DNA from: Pseudomonas sp. R-28-1W-6
GTDB lineage: Bacteria > Pseudomonadota > Gammaproteobacteria > Pseudomonadales > Pseudomonadaceae
Direction: 5' to 3'
Assembly (NCBI RefSeq): GCF_009799925.1
Contig: NZ_WELK01000001.1
Location: 372,001-436,000, forward strand
Length of the DNA stretch: 64,000 nt
In this document: one piece after another, positions 34,580 through 42,250 of the stretch
Layout of the letters: the number at the start of each line of letters is the position of its first letter
Position numbering within the stretch: the stretch's first letter is position 1
Position numbers and translations under genes: made by a program
The notes under the pieces: model-generated
Database searches by the model: none
What the model saw: only the letters and a program-made list of their open reading frames with translations
What the model was told of the DNA's origin: nothing

Positions 34580-35764
34580 TCAGCGGTAGAGATCGGCGCG
34601 GCTCCAGGGCAACTCGTGGCTGCCGTCGGCGTGCGGGCGGCTCGCCAGCACCTGGTGCAGGTTGACCCAGCCCCGGCGGAAACCGTGGGCGCAGCCGGCC
34701 AGGTACAGGCGCCAGATGCGCAGGGCCTTCTCCGGCACCAGGGCGGCCGCCTGCGGCAGGTGCGCCTCCAGGTTGTCGCTCCACAGCTGGAGGGTACGCG
34801 CGTAGTGCAGGCGCAGGCTTTCCACGTCGACCACCTCCAGCCCGGCCTCGCTGAGGTCGGCGCTCAGGCGCGCCAGGTGCGGCAACTCGCCGTAAGGGAA
34901 CACGTAGCGCCCGATGAAATCGCCGGCACCGCGGCCGACCTGACGGCCATCGACATGCCGCGCGGTAATCCCGTGGTTCAGCACCAGGCCGCCGGGGCGC
35001 ACCGTGCCGAACAGCTGACGGCAGTACAACGGCAGGTTGGCATGGCCGACATGCTCGAACATGCCGACGCTGACCACCTTGTCGAAGCGGCCGTCCTGCG
35101 CCAGGTCGCGGTAGTCGAGCAGCTCCAGCTGCACCTGCTGGTGCAGGCCGGCCTCCGCCACCCGCCGCTGCGCCAGCTGCAGTTGCTCGCGGCTGAGGGT
35201 GATGCCGTGCACCTCGACGCCGTACTCGCGGGCGGCGAACATGGCCAGGCCGCCCCAGCCGCAGCCGACATCCAGCAGGCGCTCGCCCGGCTGCAGGCGC
35301 AGCTTGCGGCACAGGTGCTGCAGCTTGGCGGTCTGCGCCGTTTCCAGGTCTTCCGTGCCGGTGGGGAAATAGGCGCAGGAATAGATCATCCGGCTGTCCA
35401 GCCAGAGGGCGTAGAAGTCGTTGGACAGGTCGTAGTGGTAGCTGATGGCCGCAGCATCGACGGCCTTGTCATGGGCGAGGAAATCCACCGCACCGGGATT
35501 ATCGTCGCCAAGCAGGGCCTCACTGAGCCGGTCCGTCAGCTGCACCACCTGCATGATCGGCCCATCGAGCTCCAGCCGCCCCTCGACAAAGGCGCTGCCC
35601 AGCGCATCCAGGCTCGGCCGCTTGAGCTCGAGCAGCAGGCTCGGATCCTTGACGGTCAGGGTCACCTGCGGCATGGCGCCAAGATCCAGCTGCTCGCCGT
35701 TCCACAAGCGCAGGCGCAGCGGCAACTGTAGATCTCGCAGCTGGGTGGCTAATCCGGCAAGCAT
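34580..35764 (-). CDS. cfa: Cyclopropane-fatty-acyl-phospholipid synthase
   Basis: 394 residues, full length for Pseudomonas Cfa. Uses S-adenosylmethionine to add a methylene bridge to unsaturated acyl chains of membrane phospholipids. SAM site LDVGCGWGGLAMFAA, YHYDLSNDFYALWLDSRMIYSCAYFP, SVGMFEHVGHANLP and IGRYVFPYGELP are all present. GAGGAGAC precedes ATG 35764. About 90 bases upstream lies a perfect 7-3-7 palindrome, a possible TetR-type operator. Confidence 0.93.
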   Translation of the reverse strand: MLAGLATQLRDLQLPLRLRLWNGEQLDLGAMPQVTLTVKDPSLLLELKRPSLDALGSAFVEGRLELDGPIMQVVQLTDRLSEALLGDDNPGAVDFLAHDKAVDAAAISYHYDLSNDFYALWLDSRMIYSCAYFPTGTEDLETAQTAKLQHLCRKLRLQPGERLLDVGCGWGGLAMFAAREYGVEVHGITLSREQLQLAQRRVAEAGLHQQVQLELLDYRDLAQDGRFDKVVSVGMFEHVGHANLPLYCRQLFGTVRPGGLVLNHGITARHVDGRQVGRGAGDFIGRYVFPYGELPHLARLSADLSEAGLEVVDVESLRLHYARTLQLWSDNLEAHLPQAAALVPEKALRIWRLYLAGCAHGFRRGWVNLHQVLASRPHADGSHELPWSRADLYR

Positions 35765-35852
35765 GCTCGGTCTCCTCGTGCTTCGGCCCTACAAACGATA
35801 GACCAGTACGCTGGCCCTTTGCCGCCTTGGCCGGCGTGCCGTCAGGGGCTTC

Positions 35853-35869
35853 ACCGACCAACGGTCGGT
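35853..35869. promoter_or_regulatory. Perfect 17 bp palindrome upstream of cfa (TetR-type operator candidate)
   Basis: ACCGACC-AAC-GGTCGGT. Form and size suit a TetR-family dimer. It is 89 bases before the cfa start and about 450 before tssA. No regulator gene adjoins. Confidence 0.45.
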
Positions 35870-36317
35870 CCGCGCGCGCCCGCGTCATGCGCCCGGATGC
35901 CGACACGGGCAATACGCCAATGGGAAAAAGTTGTCCGCGATCACACTAAGTTGCCCGCCTGCGCCGCTAACTGTGATGCACGCCCGATTAACCGGTAAGT
36001 ATTTACTTACAGCGTCGTCGGCATATTTCCAATCGCTATTAATACTTCAAGACAACTTGTCCGACACGTCAGCATTTACCCGACCAGCACTTCTGCCGAC
36101 AGTTTCCTGCAATCATCTTGGTTGCAATGCAGGTCACACTTTCCGCGCTTGCCCACCCCCACCCTCAGGTCTAGGATGCCCACCCCATAGGGATTGTGCG
36201 CAACTTGTTGCACACGAATATGCGCAAGAAGTTGCGCACCAGGGCCGCCAACCGGCATTTATCAAGTGTGTTTGATGAGTGCCAGAAAGTTGCCCTGGCT
36301 AATTTAAAGGTCACGGA
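35870..36317 (+). promoter_or_regulatory. Regulatory region of the T6SS operon with repeated AAGTTG words
   Basis: 448 bases without a gene, less G+C-rich than its flanks. AAGTTG occurs six times: + strand at 35928, 35948, 36229 and 36287; - strand at 36053-36058 and 36201-36206. The first two are AAGTTGTCCGC and AAGTTGCCCGC, 20 bases apart. Two tandem palindromes follow: TGCGCAA-CTTG-TTGCACA (36197-36214) and TGCGCAA-GAAG-TTGCGCA (36221-36238). I could not find a clear sigma54 -24/-12 pair, though the operon encodes a sigma54 activator. Confidence 0.5.
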
Positions 36318-37883
36318 ATGACTGCCTCCAGCTCGCTCGCCGAAGATTATTTGAACCTGGCCAACTGCCCAATTAAAGAAGGGGACTTCGCCGGTGCGGA
36401 TATTCGTTATTCGAGCGAGTACGAAGTGCTGGAAAGCGAGCTGGAAAAGGCCGCGGCCATGCACCAGACCGATGCCATCGACTGGCAGAAAGTCCGCGAG
36501 CAGAGCGAGGCGCTGCTGCGTGAGCAGTCCAAGGATCTGCGCGTCGCCAGCTGGCTGACCTGGAGCCTGTACCAACGCGAGAACCTCAGTGGCCTGCAGG
36601 CCGGCCTGGGCCTACTGCACCAGCTCTGCAGCCAGCACTGGGACGAACTGCACCCGCGCAAGGAACGCACCCGCGCCGCCGCCTTCGCCTGGCTGACCCC
36701 ACGCCTGGAAAAGGCCCTCGGCGAAGACATCCCGGTGGCCACGCAACTGCCGCTGTTCCGCACCCTCGCCGAGCTGCTGCGCAAGCTGGAAGGCTGCCTC
36801 TCCGCGCACCTGGGCGAAGACGCCCCGCTGCTGCTGCCGCTGTGCCGGCGTATCGACGAACAGATCAACCGCGCCACTCAGGGCCAGGCCGAGCCCGGCG
36901 TGGTCGGCGCCGCCCTGGCCCAGGTCAAGCAGGCCGCCAGCCAGGTATTCAGCGCCAGCACGCCGATCGACAACGAGCGCGACGCGCACAAATCCCTGCG
37001 TGCCCTGCAGGACGGCGCCCGGCCATTGTGCGGCTGGTGGCTGAAGCAGAAGGCCAGCGACATTCGCGCCCTGCGCCTGGCCCGCACCCTGCTGTGGCTG
37101 CCGATCGACAGCCTGCCGGAGCGCAATGCCGAGCAGGTCACCGCCCTGCGCGGCCTGCCGGCAGACAAGCTGGCCAGCTACCGCGAACGCTTCGCCGCCG
37201 GCCAGTACGCCGACCTGCTGCTGGAGCTGGAAACCAGCATCGCCCGCGCGCCGTTCTGGCTCGACGGCCAGCGCCTGGCCTGGGAGTGCCTGCAGGAGCT
37301 GGGCGCCGAGCCGGCCATGGCCGAGGTGGAAATCCAGCTGGCGCTGTTCCTGCAGCGCGTGCCCGCCCTGGAAGAGCTGTGCTTCCACGATGGCCTGCCG
37401 TTCGCCGACGCCGAAACCCGCGCCTGGATCGGCGCCCAGGTGCTGCCGCATCTGCAGACGGCCAGTACCGAACCCGCCCCCACCTTGACTAGCGACGGTG
37501 GCAGCCTGCCGGCCTGGGAAGTCGCCCTGCAGGCGGTGCTGCCGCAGCTGCGCAAGGACGGCCTGAAAGCCGCCGTGCAACAACTCAAGCAGGGCATGGC
37601 CCACGCCCAGGGCGGCCGCGCCCGCTTCTTCTGGCAGCTCGCCCTGGCGCGCCTGTGCAGCGCGGCGAAGAAACACGAACTGGCCAAGACCCAACTCGAA
37701 TCCCTCGACCAGACGCTGCAGGCCTCCGGCCTCGGCGAATGGGAACCCGATCTCGCCCTGGAAGTGCTGCGCCTGCTGCACAGCTGCTACGAGCTGCTGC
37801 CGCAGAGCCAGGTGATCCGCGAACGCAAGGAAGAGATCCACCGCAGGCTGTGCCACCTCGACCTCGAAGTGGTGCTGGATTGA
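36318..37883 (+). CDS. tssA: T6SS cap/assembly protein TssA
   Basis: 521 residues. N-terminal ImpA_N domain (CPIKEGDFAGADIRYSSEYEVLESEL, WLTWSLYQRENLSGL) and a long helical C-terminal part ending LLPQSQVIRERKEEIHRRLCHLDLE, as in long TssA proteins with a VasJ-like end. TssA binds the baseplate and tail during sheath assembly. AAAGG lies 7 bases before ATG 36318. First gene of the operon; the order from here matches P. aeruginosa HSI-II (hsiA2-B2-C2-F2...), apart from the PAAR cassette. Confidence 0.93.
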   Translation: MTASSSLAEDYLNLANCPIKEGDFAGADIRYSSEYEVLESELEKAAAMHQTDAIDWQKVREQSEALLREQSKDLRVASWLTWSLYQRENLSGLQAGLGLLHQLCSQHWDELHPRKERTRAAAFAWLTPRLEKALGEDIPVATQLPLFRTLAELLRKLEGCLSAHLGEDAPLLLPLCRRIDEQINRATQGQAEPGVVGAALAQVKQAASQVFSASTPIDNERDAHKSLRALQDGARPLCGWWLKQKASDIRALRLARTLLWLPIDSLPERNAEQVTALRGLPADKLASYRERFAAGQYADLLLELETSIARAPFWLDGQRLAWECLQELGAEPAMAEVEIQLALFLQRVPALEELCFHDGLPFADAETRAWIGAQVLPHLQTASTEPAPTLTSDGGSLPAWEVALQAVLPQLRKDGLKAAVQQLKQGMAHAQGGRARFFWQLALARLCSAAKKHELAKTQLESLDQTLQASGLGEWEPDLALEVLRLLHSCYELLPQSQVIRERKEEIHRRLCHLDLEVVLD

Positions 37884-37927
37884 GGCCGCAAGGCCCGTAC
37901 ATACCGAAAACGTAAAGGAGAACAGCC

Positions 37928-38425
37928 ATGGCCAAAGAAGGCTCGGTAGCCCCCAAGGAACGCATCAACGTCACCTTCAAGCCCGCCACCGGCGGCGCCC
38001 AGGAAGAGATCGAACTGCCGCTCAAGCTGATGGTCCTGGGTGATTTCACCCAGCGCGCCGACGAGCGCAAGATCGAAGACCGCAAGCCGATCAGCATCGA
38101 CAAGAACAACTTCGACGAAGTGCTCGGCAAGCAGGAACTCAACCTGACCTTCAGCGTGGCCAACCGCCTGCAGGATGAGCAGGGCGCCGACGAGTTGCCC
38201 GTGCAGCTGCGCATCAACTCGATGAAAGACTTCAACCCCGCCGCCGTGGTCGACCAGGTTCCCGAGCTGAAGAAGCTGATGGAACTGCGTGACGCCCTGG
38301 TCGCCCTGAAAGGCCCGCTGGGCAACGCCCCGGCCTTCCGCAAGGCGATCGAAAGCGTGCTCGCCGACGACGACTCGCGTGACCGCGTGCTGAGCGAGCT
38401 GGGCCTGACCCAGCAAGACGCCTGA
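37928..38425 (+). CDS. tssB: T6SS contractile sheath small subunit TssB
   Basis: 165 residues, the usual VipA/TssB size. PKERINVTFKPATGG, ELPLKLMVLGDFTQR, ISIDKNNFDEVL and the C-terminal helix region around LKKLMELRDALVALKGPLGN are the family landmarks. Forms the sheath with TssC around the inner tube. AAAGGAG precedes ATG 37928. Confidence 0.97.
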   Translation: MAKEGSVAPKERINVTFKPATGGAQEEIELPLKLMVLGDFTQRADERKIEDRKPISIDKNNFDEVLGKQELNLTFSVANRLQDEQGADELPVQLRINSMKDFNPAAVVDQVPELKKLMELRDALVALKGPLGNAPAFRKAIESVLADDDSRDRVLSELGLTQQDA

Positions 38426-38448
38426 ACCCTCGACAAGGAAGCCCGAGC

Positions 38449-39924
38449 ATGAGCACCAGTGCAGTAGTGGAAACCACCCGGAATGTCGCCGAAGCCGGCA
38501 TTCTCGACCGCATCATCGCGGAAACCCGGCTGACCCCGGACGACGAGGCCTATGACATCGCCAAGCGTGGCGTGTCCGCCTTCATCGAAGAGCTGCTGAA
38601 GCCGCACAACCAGAACGAGCCGGTGAAGAAGGCCATGGTCGACCGCATGATCGCGGAGATCGACGCCAAACTCAGCCGGCAGATGGACGAGATCCTCCAC
38701 CACGCCGACTTCCAGGCACTGGAATCCTCCTGGCGTGGCCTCAAGCTGCTGGTCGATCGCACCAATTTCCACGAAAACACCAAGCTGGAAATCCTCAACG
38801 CCTCCAAGCAGGACCTGCTGGACGACTTCGAGGACAGCCCGGAAATCACCCAGTCCGGCCTGTACAAGCACATCTACACCGCCGAGTACGGCCAGTTCGG
38901 CGGCCAGCCGGTCGGCGCCATCGTCGCCAACTACTTCTTCGACCCCAGCTCGCCGGACATCAAGTGCATGCAGCACGTCGCCTCGGTAGCCTGCATGGCC
39001 CACGCACCGTTTATCGCCGCCGCCGGCCCGAAATTCTTCGGCCTGGAGAGCTTCACCGGCCTGCCCAACCTGAAGGACCTCAAGGATCACTTCGAGGGCC
39101 CGCAGTTCGCCAAGTGGCAGAGCTTCCGCGAGCGCGAAGACGCGCGCTACGTCGGCCTGACCCTGCCGCGCTTCCTGCTGCGCAACCCCTACGATCCGGA
39201 AGAGAACCCGGTGAAGAGCTTCGTCTACAAGGAGAGCGTGTCCGCCAGCCACGAGCACTACCTGTGGGGCAACACCGCCTACACCTTCGCCTCCAAGCTG
39301 ACCGACAGCTTCGCCAAGTTCCGCTGGTGCCCGAACATCATCGGCCCGCAGAGCGGCGGCGCGGTGGAAGACCTGCCGCTGCACCACTTCGAGAGCATGG
39401 GCGAGATCGAGACCAAGATCCCCACCGAAGTGCTGGTCTCCGACCGTCGCGAATATGAACTCGCGGAAGAAGGTTTTATCGCCCTGACCATGCGCAAGGG
39501 CAGCGACAACGCCGCGTTCTTCTCCGCCAACTCGACGCAGAAGCCGAAGTTCTTCGGCATCAGCGAGGAAGGCAAGACCGCCGAGCTGAACTACAAACTC
39601 GGCACCCAGCTGCCCTACCTGTTCATCGTCAACCGCCTGGCGCACTACCTGAAAGTGCTGCAGCGCGAGCAGATCGGCGCCTGGAAAGAGCGCACCGACC
39701 TCGAGCTGGAACTGAACAAGTGGATCCGCCAGTTCGTTGCCGACCAGGAGAACCCCAGCTCGGAAGTCCGTAGCCGCCGCCCGCTGCGCGCCGCGCAAGT
39801 GATCGTCAGCGACGTCGATGGTGAGCCGGGCTGGTACCGCGTCAGCCTCAACGTGCGTCCGCACTTCAAGTACATGGGTGCCGATTTCACCCTGTCCTTG
39901 GTCGGCAAGCTGGACAAGGAGTAA
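38449..39924 (+). CDS. tssC: T6SS contractile sheath large subunit TssC
   Basis: 491 residues, typical VipB/TssC. LESSWRGLKLLVDRTNF, GQFGGQPVGAIVANYFF, RDARYVGLTLPRFLLR-type region, WGNTAYTFA and the C-terminal RPHFKYMGADFTLSLVGKLDKE are highly conserved. Sheath subunit disassembled by ClpV. Follows tssB by 23 bases. Confidence 0.97.
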   Translation: MSTSAVVETTRNVAEAGILDRIIAETRLTPDDEAYDIAKRGVSAFIEELLKPHNQNEPVKKAMVDRMIAEIDAKLSRQMDEILHHADFQALESSWRGLKLLVDRTNFHENTKLEILNASKQDLLDDFEDSPEITQSGLYKHIYTAEYGQFGGQPVGAIVANYFFDPSSPDIKCMQHVASVACMAHAPFIAAAGPKFFGLESFTGLPNLKDLKDHFEGPQFAKWQSFREREDARYVGLTLPRFLLRNPYDPEENPVKSFVYKESVSASHEHYLWGNTAYTFASKLTDSFAKFRWCPNIIGPQSGGAVEDLPLHHFESMGEIETKIPTEVLVSDRREYELAEEGFIALTMRKGSDNAAFFSANSTQKPKFFGISEEGKTAELNYKLGTQLPYLFIVNRLAHYLKVLQREQIGAWKERTDLELELNKWIRQFVADQENPSSEVRSRRPLRAAQVIVSDVDGEPGWYRVSLNVRPHFKYMGADFTLSLVGKLDKE

Positions 39925-39930
39925 CAGCCA

Positions 39931-40335
39931 GTGAGTTACGGCAGCCTGTTCGAGCGCCTGGGTGGCGATGCCGGCAAACGCGCCGGCTGGAGCCATGAGG
40001 TGTCCGCCATGGCCTCGGTGGCTGCCCACCTGGCGAAGATGCTAAGCACCCGGGCGGGCAGCGTGCAAACGCTGCCCGACTACGGGTTGCCCGATCTCAA
40101 CGATATGCGCCTGTCGCTGCACGATGCCCTGCAGCAGGCGCGTATCGCCATCGAACGCTTCATCGAAGCGTACGAACCGCGTTTGACCCAGGTGCGCGTG
40201 GTGTCACTGCCCCGCGACCACGATCCGCTGAGCCTGGCCTTCGCCATCGAAGGCCAGCTGGAGATCGACGGCATCAAGCGCCCCGTGAGTTTTGCCGCGC
40301 AGCTGGATGGCAGCGGGCAAGTGAAGGTCAGGTAA
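39931..40335 (+). CDS. tssE: T6SS baseplate protein TssE (gp25-like)
   Basis: 134 residues. The start is GTG 39931, with AAGGAG 9 bases upstream and 6 bases after the tssC stop. SLFERLGG, VAAHLAKMLSTRAGSVQTLPDYGLPDLNDM and the EPRLTQVRV strand are TssE/gp25 hallmarks. Baseplate wedge that starts sheath polymerisation. In P. aeruginosa HSI-II the equivalent gene is followed directly by tssF (from memory); here a PAAR/effector/immunity cassette lies between. Confidence 0.94.
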   Translation: MSYGSLFERLGGDAGKRAGWSHEVSAMASVAAHLAKMLSTRAGSVQTLPDYGLPDLNDMRLSLHDALQQARIAIERFIEAYEPRLTQVRVVSLPRDHDPLSLAFAIEGQLEIDGIKRPVSFAAQLDGSGQVKVR

Positions 40336-40359
40336 GGGCCTGTTCAAAGGAGAGCATGG

Positions 40360-40878
40360 ATGTCCGGTAAACCCGCCGCCCGCCTGGGCGACCCCACTGC
40401 CTGCCCGGTTCCGGGCCACGGCACCAATCCCATCGCCGCCGGCTCGCCCAACGTGCTGTTCGACGGCCTGCCCGCCGCGCGCCAGGGCGATGCCTCGGCC
40501 TGCGGCGGCGCCCTGTCCGGCAATGTGATCCCCACCGTGCTGATCAATGGCAAACCGGCGACCACCATCGGCACCCTGGGTAGCCACGGCAATGTGGTGG
40601 TGGCGGGGTCGGGGACGGTGTTGATCGGCACGACGCACTCGCCTGCTCCATTTATCGAACCTCTTGGTTTGCCCGGCTTCTTCGATGAGTTCTTTGTCAT
40701 CCAGGACGATAACGGGGGCCCCATCGCCAACTACGGCTACCGCATCGTGACTGCCGCTGGCGAAGTACATGAGGGCATCACGGACAGTGAGGGCAGAACC
40801 ACAGTCATCAATACTGGCAAACAGTCTCAGGGCTTGACCCTTTCACTGCTGCAACCAAAGGGTGTCGCTCATGCCTGA
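40360..40878 (+). CDS. PAAR spike protein with C-terminal TTR-like extension
   Basis: 172 residues. The PAAR domain spans ~1-92, with KPAARLGDPT and LPAARQGDASACGG motifs and likely zinc ligands His20, Cys48 and His76. It sharpens the VgrG tip. The tail (~98-172: FDEFFVIQDDNGGPIANYGYRIVTAAG, GITDSEGRT) resembles the transthyretin-like adaptor domain that many VgrG/PAAR proteins use to hold an effector. Its end overlaps the effector start by 8 bases, arguing that the next gene is its cargo. G+C falls towards the 3' end. Confidence 0.9.
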   Translation: MSGKPAARLGDPTACPVPGHGTNPIAAGSPNVLFDGLPAARQGDASACGGALSGNVIPTVLINGKPATTIGTLGSHGNVVVAGSGTVLIGTTHSPAPFIEPLGLPGFFDEFFVIQDDNGGPIANYGYRIVTAAGEVHEGITDSEGRTTVINTGKQSQGLTLSLLQPKGVAHA

Positions 40879-41788
40879 TGCCGCCCTGAAACATGCCAAC
40901 TCCACCCCTTCCAGCCAGCGTACCGGACAAGTCGTCAACCTGAAGCTGGTCAAGCTTGCGTGTTACGAGCTGAACATTCGCTCGTTCCACCCAGCCAAGA
41001 CTTTCGGCTGGAGCGGCTTCAATTACGAAGGAGATGCTCGCGGGTTCTCTCTGGGGGCCAGTGGCAAATCAGGCAGTGCTGGAGCGCAAGTCACCTCACG
41101 CGTCTGGCATCGCTTTGCCATCGATACCAACGCAGGTGAAGTGCTGAATGTGGAAACCGAGTCGAATGACTCGGGGAAACAGGGTGAAGCCCACACCCGC
41201 TACGACGGGGAGCTACAACCAAAAGGTGGTAGCTGGCCTCTGGTGAAAAAAGAAAGCGGCCCGGTGACGACCCTCTTTGTTGATGGCGGTTATGCCGGTG
41301 AGAACCATGCTTTCCCACTTTCGGCGACGGCAAAAAAAGCCACGGGAATGACCTTTGTTCCTAGCCTCGATGTCAGCTACAAGATTGTCATTACCGTGGA
41401 TCGTGTTGCCAAGCATGTCGATATTGTCAGTTATATCAGCGGTGATGGTTTCCCTAATTGCGAAGCCTTTATTGTCGACAGCAAAGGTACTGCCGTCTTC
41501 CTTGGCATTCATGTGCGCAAGGGGGCCGCATCCTTTTCACTGTGGGGAGACAAGAAATACCCCATGATTTCCTCCGCTATTCGCCTAGGCATAGATGAAG
41601 ATGGGAACTTCAATGGCCTGATAGCCAATGAGCTGAAGCGCAGGAAACAAAACAAGGAAAATTTAGAGTTTCATCCTCTTGCCGAGTGGAACAATTTTTT
41701 CACCCATCTTGACCCCAGTACAGAGCGCTGGATGTGGATGTGGGAAGAGCCCATGCCTGAACAGTCGAATGGTAATGCACGCAAATGA
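40871..41788 (+). CDS. Putative T6SS effector carried by the PAAR protein (unrecognised family)
   Basis: 305 residues from ATG 40871, overlapping the PAAR gene; GTG 40862 is an alternative. No signal peptide and no enzyme motif I can name. Predicted beta-rich with patterns GDARGFSLG, SRVWHRFAIDTNAGEVLN, TTLFVDGGYAG, YKIVITVDRVAKHVDIVSYI and SGDGFPNCEAFIV; the C-terminus is Trp-rich (WMWMWEE). The GD-RGFS...SRV and DGFPxxE patterns look like a widespread uncharacterised exported-protein family. G+C is near 43% in 41401-41460 against 68% in tssF (42481-42540), pointing to horizontal origin. The following membrane protein is its likely immunity partner. Confidence 0.7.
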   Translation: MPDAALKHANSTPSSQRTGQVVNLKLVKLACYELNIRSFHPAKTFGWSGFNYEGDARGFSLGASGKSGSAGAQVTSRVWHRFAIDTNAGEVLNVETESNDSGKQGEAHTRYDGELQPKGGSWPLVKKESGPVTTLFVDGGYAGENHAFPLSATAKKATGMTFVPSLDVSYKIVITVDRVAKHVDIVSYISGDGFPNCEAFIVDSKGTAVFLGIHVRKGAASFSLWGDKKYPMISSAIRLGIDEDGNFNGLIANELKRRKQNKENLEFHPLAEWNNFFTHLDPSTERWMWMWEEPMPEQSNGNARK

Positions 41789-42219
41789 ACCGTCTACGTT
41801 TCTTCCACGCAGCAATATGGACTCCCTTCGCTTTGCTTTCCTTCGCGCTGCTGGGCGGGTGGATCATAGAAGATCGGCAAGACATGCCTTTCGAACAACT
41901 ATTCCTAATTTATGGCCTTAGCTTTGGCACATTGGCTTATCCGCTTTTTGCACTCTGGGCCTGCCGCAAAATAACCAATAAAAGTGAACAGGAAATTATC
42001 CGGCTAATCTGGCTGGCCCCACTTATTTTCATTCCATTCTATGGCATCCCCTGGATTATTTACGGGTTGGTCAATCTCGTCATGGGTAACACCTCCGGAG
42101 TTGGCATGTTGTTTCTCTGGATCAGCTTCGCGCCTTACATTTTGGTTGTCGGATATTCCACTTCAACAATAACGTTTTTCATTAATAAGTTTATTAACTC
42201 GCAAACAACCAAGCTATAG
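41785..42219 (+). CDS. Four-helix membrane protein, probable immunity protein
   Basis: 144 residues with four hydrophobic segments: ~7-26, ~38-59, ~72-97 and ~106-134. ATG 41785 overlaps the effector stop (ATGA), so the two are translated together. Low G+C (28/60 in 42001-42060), like the effector. Toxins acting in the periplasm or inner membrane are often paired with such integral membrane immunity proteins, so this suggests the effector attacks the cell envelope or depolarises the membrane. No family recognised. Confidence 0.72.
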   Translation: MNRLRFFHAAIWTPFALLSFALLGGWIIEDRQDMPFEQLFLIYGLSFGTLAYPLFALWACRKITNKSEQEIIRLIWLAPLIFIPFYGIPWIIYGLVNLVMGNTSGVGMLFLWISFAPYILVVGYSTSTITFFINKFINSQTTKL

Positions 42220-42250
42220 AACTGCTTTTCCGCAAGGATGCGACACTGAG

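Noticed and set aside
36240..36317. Sigma54 -24/-12 promoter directly upstream of tssA
   Set aside because: I found no TGGCAC-N5-TTGC-like pair with correct GG/GC spacing on the + strand, despite the linked sigma54 activator.
37585..40029. Long open minus-strand frame opposite tssA-tssB-tssC
   Set aside because: It crosses three well-supported T6SS genes and has low-complexity translation; a shadow of the + strand genes.
41785..42219. Membrane protein as a holin-like or transporter component of the T6SS core
   Set aside because: It is not present in known T6SS cores, has the low G+C of the adjacent effector and a 4-base overlap with it; immunity is the better explanation.
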